Position numbers and translations under genes: made by a program. Below, one piece after another: positions 1-8,592 of a stretch of 32,801 nucleotides of DNA. A model generated the notes under the pieces. That model saw nothing but the letters and a program-made list of their open reading frames with translations. It ran no database searches and was not told the DNA's origin. This DNA comes from Deltaproteobacteria bacterium (GTDB lineage Bacteria > Desulfobacterota > Desulfobulbia > Desulfobulbales > VMSU01): positions 1 through 32,801 of the forward strand of contig JAJRZN010000002.1 of the NCBI GenBank assembly GCA_024275235.1. The letters are read 5' to 3'. The number at the start of each line of letters is the position of its first letter. Position 1 is the stretch's first letter.

Positions 1-1
1 G

Positions 2-145
2 ATTATTTATTGCCGGCCCGGTAGCAAAGAAAATTTTGAGACCGGGGTGGAGTTTGTGGAGGTGGATGAGGAAAGCCGTTTGGTTCTCGATAAGTTCATC
101 CGCCTGTTTAAAGAGTACGAGATGGAGCAGGAAAATAACGGTTGA
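2..145 (+). CDS. C-terminal fragment of a probable PilZ-domain protein (5' end outside window)
   Basis: A plus-strand frame is open from base 2 to a TGA at 143-145 and encodes 47 residues ending in EMEQENNG. The segment TGVEFVEVDEESRLVLDKFI resembles the last strand and helix of PilZ domains, where a [GV]xF-[ILV]-x-[ILV]-x-x-E-x-R-x-x-[IL]-x-x-[FYI] pattern ends the c-di-GMP-binding barrel. The arginine-rich c-di-GMP motif would lie upstream, outside the window, so binding cannot be judged. The gene converges on the ABC-F gene with about 40 bases between the stops. The ORF at 36..248 in another frame is a shadow of it. Family assignment rests on one short segment and is tentative. Confidence 0.45.
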   Translation: MIYCRPGSKENFETGVEFVEVDEESRLVLDKFIRLFKEYEMEQENNG

Positions 146-184
146 CTGCTCCAGGGAAGCAGTTTCACCTCTCCACTCCTGGTT

Positions 185-2152
185 CTATGGAGCCGCCGCT
201 GATTCCGCCTCTATATGGTCAACAGCCTCCTGCAGCTCTTCCCATTGAGGATATATTTTCTCTAATCGTTTGGTAATATTCTGATATTCCTTGCTTTTGT
301 CGGTAAAGGCCTCTTGATTATGATAAAGTTCCGGATCGGCCAGAATCTGTTCAAGGCTGCCCTTTTCGTTTTCCAGGGCTTCGATATCCCGTTCAAAGTC
401 AGCCAGTTTTTTCTTCAGAGGCTTGAGACGATGAGCTGCCGCCGCCCTGGCAGCGGCCTTTGCCTTACGAGCCTCCTTGCTTCTCGCCGCCTTGGGGATG
501 GACTTTTTTTGTAGTTCGGCCCTCTGTTTGTCCTTATTGTCTGTTCTTGAGCGGGTCTTCTCGAGATAATAACTGATGTTGCCCTCATATATGGTGGCCT
601 GGCCGTTTTTGATCTCTAAAACCTTATTGACGAAGCCGTCTAAGAAAAAACGATTATGGGAAACCACGATAATAGAGCCGTCATACTGCTTCATGGCCTC
701 CTGGAGAATATCCTGCGACATCATGTCTAAATGATTGGTAGGTTCATCCATAATCAGTAGATTAGCAGGCGACATAATCATTCTGGCCAGCGCCAGACGG
801 CTCTTTTCACCGCCTGAAAGCACCATTACCTTTTTGTCAACCTCGTCCCCTCTGAAGAGGAAGGTTCCCAGTAATGAGCGGGTGGAGGTAACTGTCTGCT
901 CAATATCAACCTGTTCCATGGTCTGCATTACGGTCAGGTCAGGGGCCAGTTCCTGGGCCTGGTGCTGGCCGAAATATGAAATACGACAATTATGGCCCGG
1001 CTGTATTGTTCCCGAGGTGGGGGTAATATGCCCGGCAATAATCTTGACCAGGGTGGATTTACCCGCCCCGTTAGCCCCAACCACCGCCACCTTGTCGCCA
1101 CGGTTGACCTCAAGGTTAAGCCCCTTAAAGACCTGCTTTTCGGCATAATTCATGGCCAGATTTTCGACTGTAACCGACATTCGGCCGCTGCTGATGGCGG
1201 GTGGAAAACGAAAAGATATTCGACTCTCACTATCTTCAAGCTCCAGAATGTCAAGTCGCGAGATTTGTTTGAGCCGGCTCTGAACCTGTTTGGCCTTGGT
1301 GGATTTGGCCCTGAATCTGGTTACAAAACGCATGGTTTGTTGAATCTTGGCCTGCTGGTTATTATAGGCCGCCCGTTGAACCGCCATTCTTTCGGCCTTC
1401 TCGGTGATATAATAGCTGTAATTCCCCTTGTAAACCGTCAGCCGTCCCAGGCTGAGTTCCCAGGTCATATTGGTTAAATTGTCGAGAAAGGCCCGGTCGT
1501 GGGAGATGATAATCATGGCTCCCTGGTATGATTTTAGGAAATCTTCCAGCCAGGTAAGTGATTCTATATCAAGATGATTAGTGGGCTCGTCCAAAAAAAC
1601 AAAAGAGGGGTGGGTGAGAAGAATTTTGGCCAGCATAATACGCATCTGCCAGCCGCCGCTGAAGTCACCACAATCACGGCTCATGTCTGAGCCGGAAAAA
1701 CCAAGTCCGCTTAAAACCTTCTCAATTTTGCCCTCAATATGAAAAAAATCGGAGCTGTCAAGCTGCATCTGTAACTCGCCCTGCTGCTGGAGAAGATCAG
1801 AAAAACCCGGGCTGCTGGGGTCAGTGGCGCTTAATTGATTATTAACCGCATCAAGCTCAGTCTGAATTTTCAGGAGATGGGCAAAGGCTGTTTCCGCCTC
1901 CTGGCGCAGGTTTCGGCCGGGAGCGAATCCTTCAAATTCCTGGGGCAGATAGCCGAGAGTGGATTTTTTAGATTTGCTGATGACTCCGAAATCGGTTTCC
2001 TGGTATCCGGCCATCATTTTCAGCAGGGTGGATTTGCCGGTGCCGTTAACCCCCACCAGGCCGACCCTGTCCTGACCGTTTAAACGGACGGAGATGTCCT
2101 TAAAAATGTGTTTATCACCGTATTGGAGATTGAGACTGTTAACCTGTAACAT
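185..2152 (-). CDS. ABC-F family ATP-binding protein, YheS/Uup-like
   Basis: This 655-residue cytoplasmic protein has two ABC ATPase domains in tandem and no membrane segment, the layout of ABC-F proteins that act on the ribosome rather than in transport. Domain 1 carries Walker A GVNGTGKST (residues 34-42), signature FSGGWQMR and Walker B FVFLDEPTNHLD. Domain 2 carries GANGAGKST, LSGGEKSR and LLIMDEPTNHLD. A charged linker joins the domains. The last 100 or so residues are rich in K, E and A and look like the coiled-coil extension of Uup/YheS. The FSGGW signature and the KSYQG...ISHDRAFLD context are closer to YheS than to EttA, but substrate and role are not settled for that branch. ATG at 2152 has no obvious Shine-Dalgarno sequence. 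Confidence 0.9.
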   Translation of the reverse strand: MLQVNSLNLQYGDKHIFKDISVRLNGQDRVGLVGVNGTGKSTLLKMMAGYQETDFGVISKSKKSTLGYLPQEFEGFAPGRNLRQEAETAFAHLLKIQTELDAVNNQLSATDPSSPGFSDLLQQQGELQMQLDSSDFFHIEGKIEKVLSGLGFSGSDMSRDCGDFSGGWQMRIMLAKILLTHPSFVFLDEPTNHLDIESLTWLEDFLKSYQGAMIIISHDRAFLDNLTNMTWELSLGRLTVYKGNYSYYITEKAERMAVQRAAYNNQQAKIQQTMRFVTRFRAKSTKAKQVQSRLKQISRLDILELEDSESRISFRFPPAISSGRMSVTVENLAMNYAEKQVFKGLNLEVNRGDKVAVVGANGAGKSTLVKIIAGHITPTSGTIQPGHNCRISYFGQHQAQELAPDLTVMQTMEQVDIEQTVTSTRSLLGTFLFRGDEVDKKVMVLSGGEKSRLALARMIMSPANLLIMDEPTNHLDMMSQDILQEAMKQYDGSIIVVSHNRFFLDGFVNKVLEIKNGQATIYEGNISYYLEKTRSRTDNKDKQRAELQKKSIPKAARSKEARKAKAAARAAAAHRLKPLKKKLADFERDIEALENEKGSLEQILADPELYHNQEAFTDKSKEYQNITKRLEKIYPQWEELQEAVDHIEAESAAAP

Positions 2153-2215
2153 ATTTAATAGTAGTGGTTGTGAAAGAAAATTGCTTGACGGTTAGAGCTT
2201 ATGGGGGAGGGCAAA

Positions 2216-2230
2216 GCTGAACAGTTACGG
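2216..2230. repeat. Single arm of the GTAACTGTTCAGC dispersed repeat
   Basis: The sequence GCTGAACAGTTACGG lies between the ABC-F start and the receiver gene. Its reverse complement, CCGTAACTGTTCAGC, matches the arm that forms the perfect inverted repeat at 2638-2652/2747-2761, and a diverged copy occurs at 13125. It appears here as a solitary half-site without a facing arm. Confidence 0.5.
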
Positions 2231-2237
2231 AAAAAAA

Positions 2238-2603
2238 TTATGATAGTATTTCATTTACGGCGGTAAGCAGAGTTTCCTTGGATACTGGTTTGGTTAGACT
2301 TTTTTTAACTCCAATGGTACAGGCCAGGCGCAGATAACGTTCAGCCTCGATAACTCCGCCGCCGGAAACGGCAATAATCCGCGTCTCGGGGAATACCTTA
2401 TCTAATTCCATGATCATTTTCAGGCCGTCTTTAACCGGCATAAGCATATCAGTGATAATCAGGTCAAAGGAATTATTTCGGCATAACTCCAGGCCTTCCT
2501 GGCCGTTTTCAGCGCAGGCAACCTCATGCCCCTCTTTTTTGAGAATTTTGGTAAATACCTTTCTTATTGCCGGGTCGTCGTCTACTAAGAGGATATGTGC
2601 CAC
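2238..2603 (-). CDS. Stand-alone response regulator receiver protein
   Basis: This CheY-like protein of 121 residues is a receiver domain with nothing attached. The acidic pocket D8-D9-D10, phosphoacceptor D52 (in IITDMLMP), S80 at the usual Ser/Thr position and K105 (in LTKP) are all present, so it should be phosphorylatable. It has no output domain and must act through protein contact or phosphorelay. No histidine kinase lies next to it. The only kinase in the window is the broken hybrid kinase 16 kb away, which has its own receiver. The start is a GTG at 2603 with a weak AAGG upstream. The gene is followed by a 15-base repeat arm and then by the ABC-F gene, with the same orientation. Confidence 0.9.
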   Translation of the reverse strand: MAHILLVDDDPAIRKVFTKILKKEGHEVACAENGQEGLELCRNNSFDLIITDMLMPVKDGLKMIMELDKVFPETRIIAVSGGGVIEAERYLRLACTIGVKKSLTKPVSKETLLTAVNEILS

Positions 2604-2637
2604 TTGTTTACCTTGTTAAAGCTATGAAAGAATGGAT

Positions 2638-2761
2638 GTAACTGTTCAGCAGCACCCCATTTCGGAGTCTACGCTTTCCTTGCCCATTTCGGACTTCTCG
2701 AATACCAAAGTATGCTTCGAAGTCCTAAATAAACAAACCTGGAGCACTGCTGAACAGTTAC
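2638..2761. repeat. Nested inverted-repeat element with perfect 15-bp ends
   Basis: The ends GTAACTGTTCAGCAG (2638-2652) and CTGCTGAACAGTTAC (2747-2761) are perfect reverse complements. A second imperfect stem lies inside: GGACTTC...AATAC facing GTATGC...GAAGTCC at about 2690-2735. No reading frame of note lies within. The left end plus the next 18 bases is matched by a diverged copy at 13125-13156. The structure suggests a small non-autonomous repeat (REP or MITE-like) rather than a terminator, because there is no U-tract. No target duplication is obvious. Confidence 0.55.
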
Positions 2762-2840
2762 GCTCCGGGGTTTTCGTCACTTTCAGGCATCACGTTGAAT
2801 AGTTACGAATGATGGCGTCGTAGTTAACATGCTTGTCATG

Positions 2841-2975
2841 AAACGAAAAGTCCGATCTACGGCGTTGTGGCGTTTCGGCAGACCTTCGGCATACCATATG
2901 TATGGCCGAAGTCCTGTCGAACCACCACGCCTCGCAGTCTACGCTTAGCTGTATATCGAACTTTTCGCAGTCTTC
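2841..2975. repeat. Long imperfect palindrome
   Basis: A GAAAAGT arm near 2847 faces AACTTTTC near 2960. The centre is CTTCGGCATAC facing GTATGGCCGAAG (about 2886-2918), with further pairing between GTGGCGTTTCG and CGAACCACCACGCC. The central stem has the same CTTCG...ATAC theme as the element at 2638-2761, so the two are probably related. No protein-coding frame is supported here. Together with the neighbouring repeats it fills the 486-base gap between the receiver and MOSC genes. Confidence 0.45.
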
Positions 2976-3003
2976 GCTTAGCTGACTTAGCCATCTTTAG
3001 TTA

Positions 3004-3030
3004 GTGATGGACTTTTTACGAGTCCATCAC
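3004..3030. repeat. Perfect 10-bp stem-loop downstream of the MOSC gene
   Basis: GTGATGGACT (3004-3013) pairs perfectly with AGTCCATCAC (3021-3030) around a 7-base loop. On the minus strand it lies 60 bases past the MOSC stop and could end or protect the sulfur operon transcript. No clean T-run follows on that strand, so a Rho-independent terminator is not certain. It may equally be part of the repeat cluster around it. Confidence 0.4.
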
Positions 3031-3089
3031 GAATGGATTATAAAAAATAACATAAAAAAACTTTAAATCCCACATTTTGTTAAAACTAA

Positions 3090-3524
3090 TTATTTTATAA
3101 AAAGTTCATCGCCGGTTCTGAGGACTCCGGGCTTGATAACCTTGGCGAAGATCCCCTCTCTCGGCATTATACAGTCGCCGACTTTTTTGGCGATATTGCA
3201 TTTATCATGGCATTTTTTACCAATCTGAGTAACCTCCAGCTCGATCTCTACAGATTGCAGTCTGGTGCCGACTGGCAGGGCCGGCAGATCAATCCCGCGG
3301 GTGGTAATGTTTTCAGCAAAGGAGCCGGGCGGCAGCTCGAGGTCGCTTCTCGATGCCAGCATCTTGTTGATGCTCTCAATGCCGAGGAGACTGATCTGGC
3401 GGTGCCAGTTTCTGGCGTGGGCATCGCCGATAATCCCATGATCAATTTTTAAGGTAACCTTTGAGACGGGTTTTTTCTCCATTCCCTTACTGAGGCTGAT
3501 ATTTAAAGAAACAATTGCTGCCAT
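3090..3524 (-). CDS. MOSC domain-containing protein
   Basis: This is a 144-residue protein made only of a MOSC domain, the fold found at the C-terminus of molybdenum cofactor sulfurases and in YiiM-like proteins. The conserved cysteine lies in IGKKCHDKCNI and is followed by the typical GDCIMPREGIFAKVI stretch. Stand-alone MOSC proteins of this type are common in anaerobes and are thought to handle sulfur for metal-sulfur cofactors, but the exact reaction is unproven. The start at 3524 has a good AAGGAG seven bases upstream. It sits 86 bases after cysK on the same strand and is likely the last gene of the sulfur operon, although it could have its own promoter in that gap. Confidence 0.85.
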   Translation of the reverse strand: MAAIVSLNISLSKGMEKKPVSKVTLKIDHGIIGDAHARNWHRQISLLGIESINKMLASRSDLELPPGSFAENITTRGIDLPALPVGTRLQSVEIELEVTQIGKKCHDKCNIAKKVGDCIMPREGIFAKVIKPGVLRTGDELFIK

Positions 3525-3610
3525 TATTTACTCCTTGGAGGTTGTTAATATAGGTATTCTACGGATTAAGGCAAGTTTGGTTGGCTGCGTCTCTCGTCTG
3601 GCCGGTTGAT

Positions 3611-4531
3611 TTAATCTGTAAAAAGCGGGGTGCTGAGGTAGCGTTCCCCGGTGTCAGGAAGGATGACCACCAGAGTTTTGTCCTTATTTTCCGGCCGGGC
3701 GGCTGTGTCAAGAGCGGCAAAGGCGGCGGCCCCGGATGATATACCGCAGAGGATGCCCTCGGTGGTACTTAACGAGCGTGCCGTTTGCATGGCCTCATCA
3801 TTACTGACCTGAAAGACTTCATCAATGATGGCGGTATTTAAAACCCTGGGGATAAAACCGGCGCCAATCCCCTGAATTTTGTGAGGCCCTGGTTGACCGC
3901 CGCTTAATACCGGGGAATCTCTGGGTTCAACCGCGATTATCTTGAGGTCGGGGTTTTTATCCTTTAAGACCTCGCCCGCTCCGGTAATTGTTCCCCCGGT
4001 TCCCACCCCGACAATAAATATGTCCACCTTACCCGCGCTATCCTGCCAGATTTCGGGGCCGGTGGTACGACGGTGAATCTCCGGGTTGGCGGGATTGCTG
4101 AACTGGCCCGGAATAAAGGAATCCTGGATTTCTGCCCCAAGCTGAACCGCCTTGTTAATGGCTCCCTTCATGCCCTCGGCTCCGGGGGTCAGGACGAGCT
4201 CGGCGCCGAGATGGCCCAGGAGGCGGCGGCGTTCGATACTCATGGTGTCGGGCATAGTCAGGATCAAGCGCAGCCCCCTGGCGGCGCATACCGAAGCCAG
4301 AGCAATACCTGTATTGCCGCTGGTGGCCTCAATGATTACGGTCTGGGCGGAAATTTCCCCGGCCGCCTCGGCCGCGGCGATCATCGCCTGGCCGATACGA
4401 TCCTTGACACTGCCAAGGGGGTTACGGGATTCAAGTTTGGCCAGAATGAGGGCCTGGCTCTGATTGAGGCGGTTTAAGCGGACAAGGGGGGTGCGGCCGA
4501 TAGTTTCGGTGAGGTTATTGTAGATACTCAT
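3611..4531 (-). CDS. cysK: Cysteine synthase A (O-acetylserine sulfhydrylase)
   Basis: This PLP enzyme makes cysteine from O-acetylserine and sulfide in the cytoplasm. The 306-residue length is normal for CysK. The PLP lysine is K43 in NPLGSVKDR, the substrate loop is TSGNTG (residues 70-75), the phosphate-binding glycine loop is [10 protein letters not shown], and GISSGAA provides the serine near the PLP nitrogen. The C-terminal [12 protein letters not shown] is characteristic of CysK rather than CysM or cystathionine beta-synthase. An AAGGAG lies eight bases before the ATG at 4531. It follows serine acetyltransferase by 33 bases, so the two enzymes that act in series are made together. Confidence 0.95.
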   Translation of the reverse strand: MSIYNNLTETIGRTPLVRLNRLNQSQALILAKLESRNPLGSVKDRIGQAMIAAAEAAGEISAQTVIIEATSGNTGIALASVCAARGLRLILTMPDTMSIERRRLLGHLGAELVLTPGAEGMKGAINKAVQLGAEIQDSFIPGQFSNPANPEIHRRTTGPEIWQDSAGKVDIFIVGVGTGGTITGAGEVLKDKNPDLKIIAVEPRDSPVLSGGQPGPHKIQGIGAGFIPRVLNTAIIDEVFQVSNDEAMQTARSLSTTEGILCGISSGAAAFAALDTAARPENKDKTLVVILPDTGERYLSTPLFTD

Positions 4532-4564
4532 AGCTTGACTCCTTGCGTGGGATGTGAAAAAAAA

Positions 4565-5530
4565 TTATTTGGCGGTCTTTCTGCCGCGGCCAAGGAAGGC
4601 CAGTTCCGGGCGTTTCAGTAAAACTTTGGTGTCTGGTTCGACACTCTCCGTGAGCCAGATATTACCGCCGATTACGGCTCTGGTACCGATGGTGGTTTCA
4701 CCGCCCAATATGGTAGTGTTGGCATAGATAATCACATCGTCCTCAATGGTTGGGTGGCGTTTGTGGTCGCGGTAGCGCTTTCCGGCATCACTGGGCAGGG
4801 AGAGGGCGCCCAGGGTTACTCCCTGATAGAGGCGCACCCGGCTGCCTATTTCAGTGGTTTCGCCAATGACCACCCCCGTGCCGTGATCAATGAAAAAACT
4901 GCCGCCGATGGAGGCGCCGGGGTGGATATCAATGCCCGTCAGACTGTGGGCGTGCTCGGTCATTATGCGGGGGATGATGGGCACCCCCAGTTTTAAAAGG
5001 ACGTGGGCCATGCGGTAAACATTGATGGCCAGCAGGCCGGGATAACTGAAGATGACTTCATCGGCCCCCTTGGCCGCCGGGTCGCCATCTAAGGCGGCCT
5101 GGATGTCAGAGGTGAGCATTACCTCCATCTCGGGCAGAGTCTCAATAAAGCGCAGGGCGATTTCATGGCCCTTGGGTCTGCAGGATGAACAGGGGAGGCT
5201 GCGCCGCACACAGTCATGTTGGAGGGCGAGAACTATCTGCTGGCTTAAATCGGCGTAAAGTTCCGTGGTTTCCTGGCCTAAAAAATAGGCCAGGTTGGAT
5301 TTTTTGAGCTTGGTACTGGTGAAGTAACCGGGAAACAGAAGGCTGCGGGCCTTGTGGATTATGCGGACTACGGCTTCATGGGAGGGCATGGGCGTTGGTT
5401 CAAGATGCTCAAAGCCCTCTTTGGTATTCCAGAAAGTCAGCAGGTTGTTTACTACCTCGGGAATCTGGTCGTAGAAGGCGCTGATCTGACTTTCTTCATC
5501 AACGCATTTGATTGTAGTTATTGGTTCCAT
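4565..5530 (-). CDS. cysE: Serine O-acetyltransferase, long form
   Basis: This enzyme acetylates serine with acetyl-CoA to give O-acetylserine for CysK. At 321 residues it is longer than E. coli CysE (273), with an N-terminal helical part of about 195 residues. The C-terminal left-handed beta-helix of hexapeptide repeats starts near DIHPGASIGG. The expected catalytic pair is D201 (DIHPGA) and H216 (IDHGTGVVIGE), and the active-site loop is in GALSLPSDAGKRYRDHKRHPTIEDDV. The N-terminal half carries C107 and a C114-x-x-C117 pair. The C-terminus is GRKTAK and lacks the terminal isoleucine that docks into CysK in the classical complex. The ATG has no clear Shine-Dalgarno sequence, but metW ends only 16 bases upstream, so coupled translation is likely. 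Confidence 0.92.
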   Translation of the reverse strand: MEPITTIKCVDEESQISAFYDQIPEVVNNLLTFWNTKEGFEHLEPTPMPSHEAVVRIIHKARSLLFPGYFTSTKLKKSNLAYFLGQETTELYADLSQQIVLALQHDCVRRSLPCSSCRPKGHEIALRFIETLPEMEVMLTSDIQAALDGDPAAKGADEVIFSYPGLLAINVYRMAHVLLKLGVPIIPRIMTEHAHSLTGIDIHPGASIGGSFFIDHGTGVVIGETTEIGSRVRLYQGVTLGALSLPSDAGKRYRDHKRHPTIEDDVIIYANTTILGGETTIGTRAVIGGNIWLTESVEPDTKVLLKRPELAFLGRGRKTAK

Positions 5531-5546
5531 AATTAAAATCTGATCT

Positions 5547-6143
5547 TTAATGGCCGATTAAAAATATACCATAGGTGGCTCGAAGATTAGGCAGTAAACG
5601 AATAACCCGGCCATGAAGGTCTTCATTCTGGGTATTGATTCCCATTTCTCTGATAATTTTAAAGCCTGTTTTGTGGACAAATCCACGAAAATCTCTAAGG
5701 GTGATTACCCTGATATTAGGGGTGTTATACCAATCGTAGGGCAGCTGACTGGTAGTGGGTGTCCGGCCCATGAAAAAGAGCTGCATCCGGCACAGCCAGT
5801 GACTGAAATTTGGGAAACTCACCACTATACGGCGGCCGACGCGCAGTAATTCTTTCAGCAGGACCTCCGGTTCGTAGACCTGTTGCAGGGTGCGGCTCAG
5901 AATAACATAATCAAAGGTGTTGTCGGCATAATCCAAGACCTCTTCGTTGATATCTCCCTGAATAACCGAGATCCCCCGCTCGATACAACGGGCGATATTG
6001 GCTTCTTCAAAATCAATACCAGTACCCGTTACTTCCTTGTTATGCACCAGGAAATATAATAAATCTCCGCTGCCGCAACCCAGATCAAGTACTTTGGTAC
6101 CGGGTTCTATCCAGGAGGCGATTATCTCGAGATCAAAGCGCAT
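5547..6143 (-). CDS. metW: Methionine biosynthesis protein MetW
   Basis: This 198-residue class I methyltransferase-fold protein has the SAM-type glycine motif [10 protein letters not shown] near residue 20 and the MetW hallmarks [20 protein letters not shown] and [10 protein letters not shown]. MetW is the usual partner of MetX, and in several proteobacteria MetX needs it for full homoserine acyltransferase activity. No methyl acceptor is established. Its ATG at 6143 lies inside the 3' end of metX, with an 11-base overlap, which is a strong sign of translational coupling and a MetX-MetW unit. Length and motifs are intact. Confidence 0.95.
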   Translation of the reverse strand: MRFDLEIIASWIEPGTKVLDLGCGSGDLLYFLVHNKEVTGTGIDFEEANIARCIERGISVIQGDINEEVLDYADNTFDYVILSRTLQQVYEPEVLLKELLRVGRRIVVSFPNFSHWLCRMQLFFMGRTPTTSQLPYDWYNTPNIRVITLRDFRGFVHKTGFKIIREMGINTQNEDLHGRVIRLLPNLRATYGIFLIGH

Positions 6144-7278
6144 AACTCTGAGACTCCCGGCCCATTCTGTCTAAGAAGCCGCTCATAAGGTTTGACAGCC
6201 GTTCATTTTCCAGGAGAAAGGCGTCGTGGCCCCATTTGGCCTCTATCTCGCAGAAGCTTACGTCTAAGCTGTTCTTCTTCATGGCCTTGACCATGGCTCG
6301 TGACTCTCTGGTGGGGTAAAGCCAGTCTGAGGTGAAGGAGACCACGAGATAACGGGCTTTGGCTCTGGTAAAGGGCGATTTAAGGCTGCCATCGGCCTGA
6401 CGACGGGGAGCCAGGTCAAAATAATCTGCCGCCTTGGTGATATACAAAAAGGAGTTGGCGTCGAAACGTTCGACGAACTTTTTACCCTGATAACGCAGAT
6501 AGCTCTCAACCTGAAAGTCGGCATCAAAATTAAAGGAGAAGTCTTCTTTGTCCTGTAAGCGGCGGCCAAATTTATGGCGCATGGCCTCGTCTGAGAGATA
6601 GGTGATATGGCCAATCATGCGGGCTACGGCCAGGCCCATATCCGGTTTAGTGCCCTGGTAATAATTGCCATCCTGCCAGTTTGGGTCAGCCATAATCGCC
6701 TGACGGGCCACTTCGTTAAAGGCGATGGCCAGGGCGGAATGACGCTGGGTGGTGGCGAGAAGAATGGCGGAAAATACCATCTCCGGATAGCGGATACTCC
6801 ATTCCAGGCCCTGCATGCCGCCGATGGAGCCGCCGATTACTGCCAAAAGGCGGGGAATGCCCAGAAAATCAATGAGCTGTTTCTGGGCCTTGACCATGTC
6901 GGCAATGGTAATTACCGGAAACTGCAGGCCGTAGGCCAGGCCGGTGGCAGGGTTAAGGCTTGAGGGGCCGCTGGTCCCCATACAGCTCCCCAGTATATTA
7001 GAACAAACAACAAAATATCTGTTGGTGTCAATGGCCTTGCCGGGGCCGATCATGATCTCCCACCAGCCGGGTTTGCCGGCCCCGGCATGGAAACCAGCGG
7101 CATGGGCATCACCGGACAGGGCGTGACAGATTAAAATGGCGTTGTCGGCCGCCTTGTTTAATTCCCCGTAGGTCTCGTAGGCAATTATTCCCTCATGGAG
7201 AGAGTCGTTATTGTCTAATAGCAGAGAACCAGGAAGTCGAAAATATTTAGTTTCAGTCGGGCCGATTGTTTTTTTCAT
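6133..7278 (-). CDS. metX: Homoserine O-acetyltransferase
   Basis: This alpha/beta hydrolase-fold acyltransferase activates homoserine for direct sulfhydrylation. The 381 residues are full length. The nucleophile is S151 in [12 protein letters not shown], and the rest of the triad is D318 (SDWLYP) and H351 (KWGHDAF). Some MetX enzymes use succinyl-CoA instead. The acetyl form is inferred here because O-acetylhomoserine sulfhydrylase lies directly upstream. metY stops 11 bases before the ATG at 7278, and the site shows no strong Shine-Dalgarno sequence, consistent with translation coupled to metY. metW overlaps the 3' end. Confidence 0.95.
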   Translation of the reverse strand: MKKTIGPTETKYFRLPGSLLLDNNDSLHEGIIAYETYGELNKAADNAILICHALSGDAHAAGFHAGAGKPGWWEIMIGPGKAIDTNRYFVVCSNILGSCMGTSGPSSLNPATGLAYGLQFPVITIADMVKAQKQLIDFLGIPRLLAVIGGSIGGMQGLEWSIRYPEMVFSAILLATTQRHSALAIAFNEVARQAIMADPNWQDGNYYQGTKPDMGLAVARMIGHITYLSDEAMRHKFGRRLQDKEDFSFNFDADFQVESYLRYQGKKFVERFDANSFLYITKAADYFDLAPRRQADGSLKSPFTRAKARYLVVSFTSDWLYPTRESRAMVKAMKKNSLDVSFCEIEAKWGHDAFLLENERLSNLMSGFLDRMGRESQSYAL

Positions 7279-7289
7279 GGCCGAATAGA

Positions 7290-8573
7290 TTACAGCGCCT
7301 GCTCCAAATCAGCAATAATATCTTCTATGTTTTCGATACCGATGGACAGGCGGATAAAATCCTCTGTGACCCCGGCCTCTATCTGCTGTTCAGGAGTCAT
7401 CTGCGAGTGGGTGGTACTGGCTGGGTGGATGGCCAGCGATTTCGCGTCACCCACGTTGGCGAGATGCGAGAAGACCGTGAGGCTCTCAATAAATTCGCGG
7501 CCGGCCGCCAGTCCGCCCTTGATACGAAACCCCACCATACCGCCAAAACCATTATGGAGATATTTCAGGGCCTGCTCGTGGCTGGGATGTTCGGTCAGGC
7601 CGGGGTACATAACCTCGCTTACCTTGGGATGCTCCTGGAGGAAGCGGGCGGCGGCCAGGGCGTTTTCGCTGTGACGTTCCATGCGCAGGGCCAGGGTCTC
7701 TAAGCCCTGCAAAAAGAGAAAAGCGTTAAAGGGGCTCATACAGGGGCCCAGATCTCTGATAAAACGGGATTTTAACTTGACGATATAGGCCAGTTGGCCG
7801 AATTCATCTAAATAATTCAGGCCGCCCCGGTAAGAGGGATCGTCGGCGCTGAGGTCGGGGAATTTGCCGCTGCTCCAGTCGAATCTGCCGGAATCGACCA
7901 CCAGACCGCCGATGGAGGTGCCGTGGCCGCCGATCCATTTGGTGGCTGAGTGGATGATTATATCCGCGCCATGTTCAAAGGGACGGCAGAGACAGGGGGT
8001 GGCAAAGGTGTTATCAATAATCAGGGGAATACCTGCCTCATGGGCGACTGTGGCCGCTCCGGCGATATCCAGAACGTTAAGCTTCGGATTGCCGATGGTC
8101 TCGGCGAAAACGGCCTTGGTCTTTCCGTCAATGGCCTCTTTTATGCTCTGGGGGTCGGGGTCGACAAATTTAACCTCAATACCGAATTTCTGGCGGAAGG
8201 TGAGGTCAAAAAGGGTATAGGTGCCGCCGTATATGGAGTTTGAGGCCACAATATTGTCACCATTACCGGCAATGGTGAGCAAAGCCATGAAGGTGGCCGA
8301 TTGCCCCGAGGACAGGGCGGCTCCGGCCAGCCCGCCCTCTAAGCTGGCGATGCGGGCCTCCAGAGCTTCATAGGTGGGATTGGTGAAGCGGTTGTATATT
8401 TCTCCAGGGAAATCAGGGGCACGCAGGGCGAAAAGATTGGCCGCCTGTTCGGTATTTTCAAATATATAAGAGGCGGTCTGGAATATGGGAACCGCCCTGG
8501 CCCTGGTAGTGGAATCCGGGGTGTAACCGCTGTGCAGGGCCCTGGTGTTAAAACCTAATTTAGATTCTGACAT
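7290..8573 (-). CDS. metY: O-acetylhomoserine aminocarboxypropyltransferase (sulfhydrylase)
   Basis: This Cys/Met-metabolism PLP enzyme of 427 residues has the length of MetY; cystathionine gamma-synthase and lyase are nearer 385-400. The PLP lysine is K212 in [12 protein letters not shown], preceded by DNTFATP. The conserved [13 protein letters not shown] motif contributes to the PLP phosphate pocket of the neighbouring subunit. It converts O-acetylhomoserine plus sulfide to homocysteine, so methionine is made by direct sulfhydrylation. This suits a sulfide-producing cell. AAAGGAG lies seven bases before the ATG at 8573. It follows the XRE/Cys-rich regulator by only 19 bases, so regulator and enzyme share a transcript. 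Confidence 0.95.
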   Translation of the reverse strand: MSESKLGFNTRALHSGYTPDSTTRARAVPIFQTASYIFENTEQAANLFALRAPDFPGEIYNRFTNPTYEALEARIASLEGGLAGAALSSGQSATFMALLTIAGNGDNIVASNSIYGGTYTLFDLTFRQKFGIEVKFVDPDPQSIKEAIDGKTKAVFAETIGNPKLNVLDIAGAATVAHEAGIPLIIDNTFATPCLCRPFEHGADIIIHSATKWIGGHGTSIGGLVVDSGRFDWSSGKFPDLSADDPSYRGGLNYLDEFGQLAYIVKLKSRFIRDLGPCMSPFNAFLFLQGLETLALRMERHSENALAAARFLQEHPKVSEVMYPGLTEHPSHEQALKYLHNGFGGMVGFRIKGGLAAGREFIESLTVFSHLANVGDAKSLAIHPASTTHSQMTPEQQIEAGVTEDFIRLSIGIENIEDIIADLEQAL

Positions 8574-8592
8574 ATGCTGCTCCTTTCATAGC

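Noticed and set aside
36-248. 70-residue plus-strand ORF at the window start
   Set aside because: It is Trp/Ser-rich in the wrong frame of the PilZ-like tail and overlaps the ABC-F 3' end; it is a shadow.
735-1477. Overlapping plus-strand ORFs of 137 and 161 residues opposite the ABC-F gene
   Set aside because: They are antisense shadows of the conserved ATPase domains.
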